A DNA stretch of 64,000 nt from Tanypteryx hageni (taxonomy: Eukaryota > Arthropoda > Insecta > Odonata > Petaluridae), in the NCBI GenBank assembly GCA_028673005.1, contig CM054113.1:71620500-71684499 (forward strand). Direction: 5' to 3'. The notes under the pieces are model-generated. The model was not told the DNA's origin. It worked only from the letters and a program-made list of their open reading frames with translations, and did not search any database. The position numbers were made by a program, and so were the translations under genes. This document shows, piece after piece, positions 10,525-22,020 of this stretch. Position 1 is the first letter of the stretch. Each line of letters begins with the position of its first letter.

Positions 10525-11259
10525 AATAAGGCAATAAATATCAAGGTAAGTAATTCTCGTGAAATATATGCCTTCGTATTTGATTGGCTCTATTTTTATT
10601 GGCTTTTTTGTTTAATTGTCCTTTGAATTATATGGGAAGGAAATGGTTTACTTAAGTAAAAAAATAACAGCATCTGTCGATACGTTCCGTAGTTAAATTT
10701 ATGGTGAGCATTAATTAACTTCATTGCAATTCCCGCGGACATTGAATGAACAAATGTCTATGTCATCAACGTATCACTAAGTTTTTTTTACTATGGAAGA
10801 TATTAACATAACAAACTCATCTTTAATTTTGAAAAGGGATTCTTCCAGTGAGATGCATTAATAAAGTAAATAATTGTTTACTAACGTGAATTTGTATAAA
10901 GTTGTCCCATTATTGCTTGACGTCTGCTGTCAGTGATCCTTTGGTTACTATGTAATGATGGCGAAAATCAGCATATACATCAAATAAAAAAGTCTTATTT
11001 ATCTGTATGTAAATGCGCGCAAAATGGTCATCCAGTTCCGACACAGTTCGGTGGTTATGCATGAGAAATGGGAAAAATAAAATAACTTTTAAAAAAGGTC
11101 GCATCAAAAATACACAGGCTAAATTTTTCACGACTTATTCATACGTTATAGGACGAAGGATTTCGTTAAATTAAATCAGGTACTTACGTTAATTTACATA
11201 TATATTGCGTTGTACTTTTTGGAAGAAAAAATTAAAACCCATTATGCCTTCAATGAAGT
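10525..11259. other. no feature seen
   Basis: AT-rich DNA without recognised genes or repeats. Confidence 0.45.
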
Positions 11260-12240
11260 TATCCAGCCCGGCGCTCGATATTCAACCCTGAAACATTGCG
11301 ACGGGGTTGGAGAGGGGTAAGATAGGACGGTTTTACCCAGCGCCTCAAGAGCATCGCCATTATCGGTCGGTAAGCCTATCCTCTCTATTTAACACACTCC
11401 CGGAGCAATTAAACACATCTCGGTGGGATTTCCCGCCCCGAGAACCGTGACAAAAAGATCATTTAACGCTCCCTTTTAATTAGCGCGAAAGACGCCACAC
11501 TCTCTCTCTCTCTATTCATCCCTACTCTCCAGCGTCCCTCACCCCTCTCAAATCTTCCACCTCTTCTTCCCTATCTCACGGCTTTACGTTTAAATACTCA
11601 CACCTCCTCCCTCTCTCTCGCAAACCCCCTCCTCCTCCAACACCTCCTTGGTCTCTTGAGATGCACGTGAAAAGAAGACGTAATTACCTCAAGAAGCGAG
11701 CTAACTGATGGATTTGTTAAAATGGTCGACCGCAGCGCCGCTACCTTCCCGATACCTCAATGATTAATGCCGAGTTGGTCCGAGAGATGCCGCGCGCGAA
11801 GAGTAGGCCTCCCTCTCTCATTCTTTCTCACCATTATTTTTAGCTGTTCTTTTTCGCGCCATTGAGAATGGGTGAAGACTACATATAAAATTGAGAAGGT
11901 GCTTGTGTGTGTGTATGCTTGGTAAGTAGGCCTATATCTTATTCCTTGCCAACCTTTTAACGACCATCTTTGTCCGTTCGCGCGCTCTCTCTCTCTCTAT
12001 GAGAAAAGGGGATTGCTATCTTACTTGGCCGTCTCTTAATTAACCCGTGTGTAACAAGGGTGACCACGCCTTCACGGTACGCCCCTCGTGGAAGATCCCA
12101 GTTTCTTTCCATCCATGTCTATCCCTTCAAGAGGCGACCCTTTTTAAATCTACCTCGAGCCGATCGGGAGGTTTGAGATATGAAAGGGGAGGGGTTGTAA
12201 GAGGGAGAGAGAGAGAGAGAGACAGACAGACATAGAGATG
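11260..12240. other. GC-rich island with CT/GA tracts; no gene
   Basis: Alternates CpG-rich, AATTAA-containing stretches with CT tracts (11503-11513, 11987-11998) and a GA tract (12204-12224). It is non-repetitive within the window. Open frames are compositional. Possible regulatory DNA; unproven. Confidence 0.35.
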
Positions 12241-12439
12241 TTCCGGATTACAAATTCGCAAAGCGTCGTGTTTCAACCAGAGCATTTTCGAATTACTTTT
12301 TTCCACCTTCAGTGAAGGAACACCTAAAGTATATGTCTTTCTAATTTACATTTATTTTTTATTTATTTTAAATATCTCGTAGGCAGTCGTTGCGGGATTT
12401 TGTAATGAGAGTGATAACAGTAACAAATACGATCATATA

Positions 12440-12525
12440 TAACTATGATCTCGGCGAGATTCAAACCCGCGACTCTAGAACTGGGAGGAAGACACTATAA
12501 CTACTCCTCTACCAGTATAGAAGTT
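12440..12525 (-). repeat. tRNA-like sequence (SINE head or tRNA relic)
   Basis: On the minus strand TGGTAGAGGAGTAGTTATAG resembles an A box and GCGGGTTTGAATCTCGC a B box within a T-arm, about 40 bases apart. The acceptor stem does not pair convincingly and no CCA-side structure is seen, so this is not called a functional tRNA gene. Confidence 0.45.
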
Positions 12526-13138
12526 CGCTTTCTTCATTGTTATTGATAAAACATCTATTTTTATTTGTGTTATAATTAGTAAACGATAATTTAATTAATA
12601 GTATTGACATCAGAGTTGGAAAGCAAAAAAAAAACTTGCTAACTTAATGAAATAATCTCATAACAGATTAATGTAGTAAGTAGGATAATTATATTTTATA
12701 TTTATACTGTAACAATGGGGAGGATGCCTGTGGGCATAATGCTGTGGAATTCAGCTGAGTTAGATGCTGGAGGGCTACTATGTTTTCATTTAATTCTAAT
12801 ATTGGCTTTGCGATTAGGAAAATGGATATTTTAAAAAGACCTAGAGATGTGTAAATGGTCTGTCTGATTAACATATGTACTTATTGTTTTCTTAAATTTG
12901 ATAGAATGTAGGAATGTGAATGCACATTGCGGTAATTTTTATTTATAAGAATTGCTTTTTAGAATCTCGTATGTTTTAATTCATGACTCAAGCTTTAGTG
13001 ACAATTAGCTAAGAAAAAAGTGTTTGTTCTTCGCTTTAAAGTAAGCTAGGTAATTAAACGTTTACCTGTATGTTTTTATGTGAACCGTTGTTATATCTTC
13101 CGTATTTTTACTGTTTTTGATCGATTTCAATGGATTTT
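12526..13138. other. no feature seen
   Basis: AT-rich DNA without recognised features. Confidence 0.45.
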
Positions 13139-13540
13139 GTTTTATGGCCGAGCAAAGCGAGGCCTCTCCTGTTGAGTCCACGTGCATTTTATCTCTTTGT
13201 TTGTTCTACGATAACTGCCGTCTCGGTTGTCTGATTTTTACCAAACTTCGTGTGCATTTTACAAATAACTTAGAGTCGAATGCCTATAGTTTTTCTAGAA
13301 TGCCACTCTTATTGTTACTGCTCAATTTGCGTAAGCGCATTTCGCTAATTTCCAAATCTTATCCAATCGAAACGATATTTAGTATACATACCAAAAACTT
13401 CAAACGATGAAGAAAACGTCAAATAAAGATTTCTCTTAAATGTACAGGGAGCCTCACAGAGGCGCGCAATTTGTATTCGCGCGGTCACTCCTGTTGAGTC
13501 CCTGCATACTTTGTCTGTTCTTCTATAACTGCTGTCTCAA
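13139..13540 (+). repeat. local direct duplication
   Basis: CTCCTGTTGAGTCC followed by a GCAT.TT.TCT...TGTTCT...ATAACTG.[CT]GTCTC pattern occurs at about 13167-13225 and again at about 13485-13538, some 320 bp apart in the same orientation. Each copy is preceded by a GC-rich hairpin-like word (GAGCAAAGCGAGGCC; GCGCGCAA...CGCGCGG). The class is unknown. Confidence 0.6.
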
Positions 13541-13810
13541 CAAGGAGACAAGGCTCAGGTTCATTTGCCAGTAGTTCCGTATTTGGTGCGTTTCTTAGAT
13601 TTACATTTCTTTCGTGTATATTTTACTGCTGAGGGTAGCGCTTTCAATTCTCTTGAAATTTTACATCCACACTGTATGAACTGCAGGAGAACTATGAAGA
13701 CGATAATAATATTGAACATGTGATTCCCCCACCAGCCTTAAGTGGTCTGAGCGAGGCCAAAAATTCCGCGGCTCCCCTAGTTGCGACCTTTTTCGTGCAG
13801 TTTCCATTAA

Positions 13811-14733
13811 CCCTCAGGTACTCACGCGGGGTAGATTTCAACCCCACACTTCACATTTTATGATGGTTTCCCTCCCGTTTTTCGCTGTCTCCCCATTTTC
13901 AGTAGCTGGAATGACACTTGTGAGGAGGGTTTTAGGCAAAAATGTCAAGTATTTCTTCAACCGTTTTTGAGTAAGGAAGCTTTTTCTTAGACGGCGCACG
14001 GCGATCTGGGACGAACATCTGTGATATATCTCCTTGTGTGGAAAATATTTTAGCTGTTTTGGTGAATTAGTTTTAAGTGCAACAATTGACAGTTTTTTCA
14101 TGTTTCCGTTTCTCACTCAACAAATTTTAACCGATACCTATAATTTCTGAGATGAGGAAAAAAACTTATGATCTTTTCACTTTCTCTCTCCATATGCAAT
14201 ATTATTGATAGTAAATAATTAAATTTTTGTACACTAATTGTCTCACATTAATTAATTTATACTTTTTGGTCGTGTATCTGAATAAAATTCTGAGACATTG
14301 AGAAAAATTGTGAGACAAAAAAATAGATGTGTATGAAACATGAGAAAATGAAGACTTTTGAAAATTAGTAAAATTATTACATTGTACTTTTATAAACTTT
14401 CATGTATTTATTATATATTTATATTAAATAATTAATTGTAATTTAACCATTTTTTTACCAAATTTTATTTTTGCATGCCAAAATATATGTTCGCTATTTT
14501 TGAAAATATAGAAATATTGACTTTAGTTTTGTCAATTTTTATTTTAAAATAATATTATTAAATATTCTTAAAAATTATCAGTTATGTTTCTATTAAATTA
14601 TATAAATATATTTGTAATTTTTTGTTGACGAATGACCAACATTTGGCGTGCATTTTCAATGTAATACAAATAGGGTTAAAATCTACCCCGCGCGAGTACT
14701 AGTTTTTTAAAAACCCACGCGAGTACTGGAAGG
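13811..14733. mobile_element. piggyBac-type element (923 bp)
   Basis: TTAA flanks both sides (13807-13810 and 14734-14737). The element starts CCCTCAGGTACTCACGCGGG, and the complement of its right end starts CCTTCCAGTACTCGCGTGGG. A second inner copy of the GTACTCGCGCGGGGTAGATTT word lies near the right end. TTAA targets and CCY-starting ends are the hallmark of piggyBac. The interior is very AT-rich; the minus-strand frame at 13838-14116 gave no confident transposase match. Non-autonomous. Confidence 0.8.
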
Positions 14734-14737
14734 TTAA

Positions 14738-15180
14738 AGATCATTTTTGTGCATAGTTTTTATACTGATTTGAAGCATTAATTATATTTACTTAACACTT
14801 TAGCTTAGTTTCCGATTCAAGAAAGGAGAGCATTATTAAATTCATTTTTCATCTATTTCCCCGTCTACAACTGGAATAGCCGGTCGAAACCTTTTCCATT
14901 TCGAATCCACATGTTTCTGCGGCCGGTTAATTATGTCGCCCGGTGCGTAAACGAAAGTTATCGTATTCATAATATACCATTCCATTTATCAAGCAATTAT
15001 TTGAGATATTAAAATTTTTAACAGCTTCCATTCAAAAAATAAGAGGCATGAAACCAGGAAAATTCATTTACGGAACGGTTGCTGTCAAGAACTTCAAGAG
15101 TCGAACCAACCGTGAAAATGGAGCCGTGAATCCGTGATACCGTGACAGAGGTTCAGTCACGCTTACCATAAACATTTTTT
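14738..15180. other. no feature seen
   Basis: No gene or repeat was recognised. Confidence 0.45.
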
Positions 15181-16520
15181 TAATTCATATTAACGAGGTC
15201 CATCGAGCGAATTTTTACACTTTCTCACGTGAGATGGAGGAGGAGAAGAAGAAGAAAGGAGATGGAAAAAAATGAGCGACGAAAGGCGGACGGAACTTGG
15301 AGGGAAATTGGAACCCAGAGAATAAAAGACGAAAAAAATTCAGGTGGAAAAAAGGAGGATGTTTTCGCTCCGAGATGACCGTCTCTGATCAATTAAACGC
15401 TTAAAACTGTCGCTCTAGTTTTTAGCCCCTCTCTGCCCCCTCTTTTTCTCTCTATCGCCACCAAACTGCCCCCTTCCGTCTGTTTTTTATTTATTTTTCC
15501 TTTTTTTTAATCTCAAGGTTAACCCCTTTAACAATTCCGGCCGGATGAACAGAGAGAGAGAGAGAGAGAGATTTACAATTTTTTCTTGCGGCAATTAAGC
15601 GCGAAAAAGGTTTCGGTCGTGCAAGGAAATCCTTAAGAGGAAGAGAGAGAAAAGGGGGGGATGGGATTCGGCGAGGGAGGAGTAGGCGCACTCTCAAATT
15701 GAAATCAACATGAAAATCGTTAATCCTCTAGCCAAAGAGGAGGTGAATGATGAGCATACGGAAAAATAGAGCGGGGGAGGAAGGGAGGGAGAGGGTGGGC
15801 GTTGTATACGTGGGAGATGTCAGAGAAAAATTAAATCGTTTCCTCATAAGCGCGAACGCACATCTTCTCCTGTTAATTTATTTCCCGTTGCGTGGCAACG
15901 GAGAGCCAATTACTCCGGTGTCGTACAAATGAACCTGCGTTTTATCAGTGAGCCCGGTCGATGAGTCTTCCTCATTAAGAAGGAGGAGGCGAGCCGAACG
16001 AAAGAGAAAAAGAAATCGAAACTTTCAAAAGGGACTAAATAAAACGAGATGTACGTTAGACGAGAAGGGGAAAATAAAAGAACATTTCGCCCTCCTTCTG
16101 GACGGACAAGGGGTCCCAATAAGAGGGGTGTGAAGGGTGTGGGTGAAGGGTTGGGGGAGACTCATCTCGTTTAATAAATTAAGCGGGCATAGAGGTGGGA
16201 GAAAATATTTCAATCGATTACCTGTCCAGAGTGGGAGGATTCGATCTGCCAATTAAGTTCCGCGGCAATAACGATTGTCAATTCGTTTAATGAAGCTGGA
16301 TCAAGATATGGGGAGGAATCAATTCGCCCGGAATTTTCTCTTCTTCTCTCCTTCAGCTTCAGCTACGAGAATGCTCGCTTAGATGTCAAAATAGATAACT
16401 CTCCCGTTGAGAGAGTGTAATTGTTATTTTTTCGGCGAGGAAAATTGTATCGGTCGGAGCGTTACGCTTTATAATCAGAGCTAATCACCGCTTAGGAAAA
16501 AACGAAGCAAGTAGTAAATC
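15181..16520. other. GC-rich island with GA tracts; X-box-like palindrome
   Basis: Purine-rich and CpG-containing DNA with a GA tract at about 15551-15572 and many AATTAA words. The palindromic site GTTGCGTGGCAAC at 15887-15899 resembles an RFX X-box. Open frames here (for example 15747-15932) are compositional. A regulatory role is possible but not shown. Confidence 0.35.
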
Positions 16521-17283
16521 AAGAAATGATTAGATATTTGGCGAAAAATGGTGCGACTAAGGAGTTCGATGGATATTTTTTTAATGACCAATGGATATTA
16601 TCGCGCTGTGGCTGATAGGTTGAGATATCGCAGCGTAAGTGATTTAAAAGACTTCATTTTTTAAAATTATCATATGATGTTATTTTATTTCAGAATCCGT
16701 CTTTAATATGTACGATGGGAAATGTTTATACATTTTTCTCTTTTCTTTTAACATGCAAGAACCATGTTTGAATAAATTGAAAAACAGAAGTAAACAAAAC
16801 ATACCCTGCAAAGACTTTTCATCTATTGCTATGAACGTTGCAATCTTAGAAATTGCTTGTTAGATGTAGTCTCAGTAATACAACAATAAACAGTAAGTTA
16901 GTTGTTTTTCGATCATGAACTCTAATTTCATGAAAAAAACGCGATTATAATTCTTTACAATATAATGCTCGGTGAATTGCAATTACTATATGTATTAAGA
17001 AATTTATGCTGTAATGTTGCTTTCTTCAATGTTGATTTTATACCAAGAAGATACGGAGCTCTGAAGCGTCGTTCAAAATGCAAAAAAAGAAGCGCTTAGA
17101 TTGAGTCGCTTTGCTCTTGAGTTTTCCTCCCATCTGACTGTAGGATCTAAATTTGCAAGCTCAAGAAACATGCGGCGTTATTCTCATAAGATCTAGAGTT
17201 CACCTTTGGGATGGTTGTTGCCATTTTTCTTAGGATATATTCGGTATTTATGTGTGTTTTTGTATTGAAATTAATTGACTTAA
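16521..17283. other. no feature seen
   Basis: AT-rich DNA without recognised features. Confidence 0.45.
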
Positions 17284-17851
17284 CCCTAGAATGGTAACGT
17301 GAGTCACTCTGACTCACACATTTCCGAAAGATGCGTCTAACGCTGTTCGTGTTCAAACACGCTTCCCCTTCTCTTAGCAGTGCTTCCTCTAGTTAGTTGT
17401 CTATGTGCTGTCAAAGAAACAGCACTTTATTTTTCTCCGGTCACCATTACAGCTACATATTAAGGTAAGCCACTGCGTCAGTTTGACAAACTTAAGTAAT
17501 AATCTGAAAGCTATGATTTTCAAACCCTTAGGAAAGGAAAGAATGGTTCCTAAAACACATTAAGCGAGAGAGCGACAAATATCAAGAAATTAATGTCATT
17601 TGTGCCATTATGCCAAGAGAAAGAAAACCTCCACTCTCTGTATACTTTGCAAGAATCCTATTTGTGTCGAGCACCAAAAAATTGTGCCCTAAATGTTAAT
17701 TTACACATTTATAGCATTTAATACATTTTGACGTTAATAAAAATAAATTTAAAACAGTTTTTAATGATATTTCCTTATTCCAAGTTTAAGCGAATCACAC
17801 TGGCGCAGCGTTACCAAGAAGCGCCTAAAAAATAGCGTTACCATTCTAGGG
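17284..17851. mobile_element. piggyBac-type MITE (568 bp)
   Basis: TTAA lies at 17280-17283 and 17852-17855. The two ends are perfect 16-bp inverted repeats (CCCTAGAATGGTAACG). Just inside the left end is a palindrome, GTGAGTCACTCTGACTCAC, containing two opposed TGAGTCA sites. No transposase frame. Target, tip sequence and size fit a non-autonomous piggyBac element. Confidence 0.85.
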
Positions 17852-17855
17852 TTAA

Positions 17856-18459
17856 AAAGAATTCGCGCTGCGAGTGGAACAGGAGGGTTTCCTGAAAATG
17901 TTTCGTGGGCTGGTGGCGTTGAAATGCCGATTTTTACGGGCGCTTTTTGCACGGCGTTGAACAAGTTTGAAATTTTGACATATGAGTAAATATTTAGGTG
18001 ATATATAGCTATGAGCCATTATACAGGTAATGCAATATCTATAGTATTACGCGTAAATGAGTATTGGCCAGTGTGTCATACGGTGACATAAGGCAGATGT
18101 TATTGCTTCGTTGAACCATATTTTTATAAGGCCAATGAATAAAACATTTTTCTGCTGATCGAATCATTTCAATAATTCGGGATCGATTTTTGCCATACGC
18201 TATCATACAAATATGGAGGTTTACGCTATAAAAATGTACATTTAACTGTATAGCGCAGCAGGGGTGAAAACCAGAGTTTTTGAAGGAGCCAGAATTTATC
18301 AATGTACGTTGCCAAGAGGCCACAGCGATATGCGATGCTATCTGTTGAAGCCACTCACCGTGTGCTTGTTCGGAGATCCAAGTAGACGCGTATTAACGTC
18401 TGAAGAGCCGCATGCGGCTCAACAGCCGCCAGTTAGCAATCCCTGGTACAACATGTAAA
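17856..18459. other. no feature seen
   Basis: No gene or repeat was recognised. Short open frames lack any domain. Confidence 0.4.
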
Positions 18460-19590
18460 TGTAGAAGACACGAAACCGTGTGGTCCATCGGTGGGGGAGG
18501 GTGATTTCTTCACTGGAACTCTCCTCCATTAACAGCCCGAGCGTTCTGTCGCTCCTTCCTCTGATTATTTATCCTCCCGAGGAAATCGGGTCTTAAAAAT
18601 GGGCGTGGATGGGCAAACGAAAAGGAATTGGGCGGAACCGAAAACCGAGATGAGGAATACGAAGCATGAAAGTTGATACGTCCGATCGTGATGATCGCCA
18701 CCCTTTTTCTTTTTAACGCCGCTGGTAACGGGACAAACAGGGGCAGTGCAGAGGAGGAGGATTTGATTGCTCTTGGTATGCCCTGATGTTTATACCCGAG
18801 TTGATTGAGAAGTGATCGGCAAGAGCGTGCGTGTGTGTGCTCATTAAGAGAGAGAGAGAGAGAGAGACCAAAACTACCTCGGAGAAGAGACGGTGGGCTT
18901 GTCGCTTTTCTTCCGGAGAACATTTCGGTGCATTTTTTTCAAGCAATTGGTTCGCAGTCATTCCCCGGTCCCTTCCCTCGCATCTTCATCTGCCCTTTCC
19001 ACCTCCTCGTAGCTCCACCCTCTCTCTCTCACACACTCGTTCCTTCCCTCTCCCTCTCTGCACCTCTTGACTTCATAAAATGTCTGCACCCCACACCCCT
19101 ATTACCCCAGACTCGCTCGCCCAACCCTTTCCAATTTCCTCGTTAGAACACCCTGGAGGCACTTTCGCCTTCGTACTCTCGGGATGACGTAAGCATCCGC
19201 AGGAATCTCGTCTCCCCCCCCTTATGTGGGCCATAAGCTCAAAAAAATAAGCCTCCTCTTCTCGCATATTTTCTCTCTCTCTCTCTCCTCTCTCTCTCTC
19301 ACCCTCACAACACTCCCTCCAACCCCCTCCTTTCCGACCTCCCCTCCAGCCCCATCTTCCCATTCCCTCTCTCTCTCTCCGCCTCCACACATACACTCCG
19401 CTTCCACCTTCCGTGCTTGGGGCTAACAATAGGCCACTTCCCCTTTTTGACACCTGTTGTGTTCGATGCCCTCCCTCATAACTGAATGAGGAGCTAGTTT
19501 GCACGGGAAGTCACCTTTGTTGCCTCGCTCGTGAAATTGTCCGATAGCTCGGTTTTGGTTCGGGATCGTCTCCTTCCTCACTTCATAAAA
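18460..19590. other. GC-rich island with GA and CT tracts; no gene
   Basis: A GA tract at about 18847-18868 and CT-rich blocks at 19019-19070 and 19270-19400 dominate. Every long open frame (for example 19073-19504 minus, 18510-18923 minus) is built from these tracts. Possible regulatory DNA only. Confidence 0.35.
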
Positions 19591-20084
19591 TGCTAAAATG
19601 TAAAAATAAATTACTTCCTTTATTTCCACTTCCCCGTTCTCGCTTTAAATTCCGAATAGACTTCTTGAATTTTCAGTCTTTTTTAATCGGAGCGAGGGAG
19701 ATGTATAAATTGCAGGAAGAGCTCAAGAGATGGCACTACCTTCATTTTTCACATCGTCTGAAATGTATTGCGTCAAAATGAGACTTGGAAAAAACCTATT
19801 ATTAAATAGCATACAAAATATTAAAATAACAATAGTCAGGTTGTAAAATAATGGCGACATTTTCCATGTAAAAGTTCTTGTGTTATTAAACCGGGAGGTT
19901 AAAGTTATGTGCGATGCCTTTCAAGAAATCCAATCTTTCTCGATCCTCAATGTAATTTACAATATCATCGAGCCATTGAGATGTATCTTGGAAAATGTTT
20001 TGGCTATGAAATAGTTTTCGACCAGCAATTCGATTTCCATCTAATTAAGACTTGGCTCTTTTTAGCGCTTTTCCCCTATTAAAA
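19591..20084. other. no feature seen
   Basis: No gene or repeat was recognised. Confidence 0.4.
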
Positions 20085-20690
20085 ATCGCTTATGTATTCG
20101 TTTTGTCTGTCCGTCCAATATCTCTGGAATCCTACAACTTGGAGAAGCCAAATTTTCAGGACAGGGCAGTCTATGTGAGGGCTAAACACGATGAAAATTG
20201 GTGTATCTAGGATCAGCTAGCTGGTGGGGAGTAACCGTTGTCTTTCTCCGACTCCTTTGTTTCGTTTCTATCCCCATAAGAAAAGCATGATATCGCTGCA
20301 GGGTATTGTAAATTTGCATTTTTAAATTATTTAAATTAAGATAGGAGCTCGGAACATGAGCATTTATATAGTTGAAAGACTGGGGTTTATATATTTTGAA
20401 ATCTGAATTTGAATGTGTCGAACGAGAGCGAACAATAGCTTTTAATCGAAAAAAGCAATGGGAAATATCAACTGCCATGGCAACGAGTCACTGCTATTAA
20501 GTGAGAAACATATTATTGCATAGCATTGATATAATATTTTTATAGGGAATTTATAGGCTATATTATGAGGCCATCGATCTCAACCACAGATGCAATCTTA
20601 TGATGATGTCATACCTAATCCTAAAATAAGAAAATGTGCCTTATGTAATTTGCTATGCAGTTCTTCCCTCACTTGTTTTAAATCGTCTTT
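20085..20690 (+). repeat. dispersed repeat family, copy B
   Basis: Begins near TTTTGTCTGTCCGTCCAATA, a Helitron-like 5' flavour, and contains the 350-bp segment shared with 5513-5960, including ACTGCCATGGCAACGAGT. It ends near TTATGTAATTTGCT.TGCA.TT followed by CTTCCCTCACTTGTT, a terminus also found at 34868-34906. This is the longest of the three copies. No coding trace. Confidence 0.7.
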
Positions 20691-20756
20691 GAATATCAAA
20701 ATTGTCGGATGAGCGTGTTTTTCTGACGAATTAGCATCTTATCGCCGTAACCTCAA

Positions 20757-20990
20757 TTACACGACTCCGTCCAGAAGGGATGAGGGAAATCCGGGGCCGG
20801 CATTAGCCTTTTCTTTACACCAACTACTTAACGTCCCTTCCGAAATACGGAGCACAAACTTACGCGTTCGCCTCAAACCGTACAAGTAGGGCTGAAAAAT
20901 CAGACCTCCGCCGGATTTGAACCCGGAACCGCTGCGTGGAAGGCAAACTGTTGGATGGCTATTGCCAATAAGTTGACAGAAGCTACGGTG
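20757..20990 (-). mobile_element. tRNA-derived SINE, minus strand
   Basis: On the minus strand the tRNA-like head ends in CGGGTTCAAATCCGGCGG (B box inside a strong T-arm). The body follows with TTCGGAAGGGACGTTAAGTA, then GCCGGCCCCGGATTTCCCTC. The same GGAAGGGACGTTAAG block and the GCCGG..CCGG.TTTCCCTC block occur in the plus-strand SINE at 21672-22009, although the two heads differ. The family is therefore a set of SINEs sharing a central domain. No clear target duplication was found. Confidence 0.7.
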
Positions 20991-21000
20991 ACAACTTTCG

Positions 21001-21660
21001 ACTGCATTATTTGTTATGGGCAAAGTCAATGGATTGGGTTGGATGGTTTATAATGATGTTGGGATATGGTTTGCAACTCAATGTTAAATTAATGAGCTCA
21101 AGGAAATTTGTTTTCGCCCTTTTTTGCTTTTGCTCTTTTCGTTTTCGCACTTTTGACGTTCGCTTTTATACTTTCGCCCTTTTCATATGTGACCCGTCTG
21201 AATATATCATCTTCTCTATGCTCCATTGCTCACTGATATTTTTATGTAATTTTTACATAAATTAGGATTTACTTTTTGTTATAATTGGTGATGGAGATAA
21301 AATTTTTATTCTAGAAGCAACGGTTGTAGGATCGCCACTGAGGACAGCAGAGCTGTAGCCGATATATGCATCTATTCTTCCCAACGATATCCTGGCTGTT
21401 GGAGTCATCTTTATTATCGATTGCATTCATGCCGTATGGTGAGAAACATAATTATTTTCTGTTATAGTTTATCATAATTATATGGGAATAGAAAAATGAG
21501 ACCACGTTTAAAATTATTTAAATTTCGGAACACCCAGATGAGTTTTGTATCGAATCAATTCAAGCCGTTTAAAAAGAATACGCGCCAATTATTTCAATGT
21601 TAGGAGAATGTGTGTATAAACCTTTTACAAGTTAATCTAATGGCATCCAAAAGTGAGTAC
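21001..21660. other. no feature seen
   Basis: No gene or repeat was recognised. Confidence 0.4.
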
Positions 21661-21671
21661 AATCCCGATAA

Positions 21672-22009
21672 GGGGGGTGCCGGTGGTGTAGTGGTTAGGA
21701 CGCTGGCTGCTACTCGTCCGATGCTTGAAAAAGTCATCGGGTACGAATCCTGCGCGAGTAGGATTTTTCTCAAGGTCACCCTGCCCCCTGTTTGCCTAGT
21801 TTGAGGAGACTGCGCAAATTCAGCTGTTCCGTCCTTCGGAAGGGACGTTAAGCTGTTGGCCCCCCTGGTGTTCTTCGTAAGAGCAGGCAAATGCCGGCAC
21901 CGGGTTTCCCTCCTCCCTCCCCGGTTATTCATTGCACTACCTCTGAGATACCCATTTGTGCTGTAAGAGAGGCGAATTGACTGGGCATTCAAACAAACAA
22001 ACAGAAAAA
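21672..22009 (+). mobile_element. tRNA-derived SINE with 11-bp target duplication
   Basis: Flanked by AATCCCGATAA on both sides (21661-21671 and 22010-22020). The head has an A box (GGTGTAGTGGTTAGGACG) and a B box (GGGTACGAATCC). The middle carries TTCGGAAGGGACGTTAAGC and GCCGGCACCGGGTTTCCCTC. The 3' end is CATTC followed by an (AAAC)n-like and A-rich tail. Head, body, tail and duplication make this a complete 338-bp SINE. Its LINE partner is not evident; the tail does not match the RTE tail at 33150-33169. Confidence 0.88.
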
Positions 22010-22020
22010 AATCCCGATAA

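Noticed and set aside
13838..14116. piggyBac transposase fragment on the minus strand
   Set aside because: Position would fit, but no cysteine-rich C-terminal domain or catalytic motif can be read in any frame.
18510..19504. Ser/Leu/Pro- and Arg/Glu-rich frames on both strands
   Set aside because: Translation of GA/CT tracts; no domain and no splice context. The same applies to 707-1117, 6217-7174, 35546-36174, 41971-42423 and 53314-53682.
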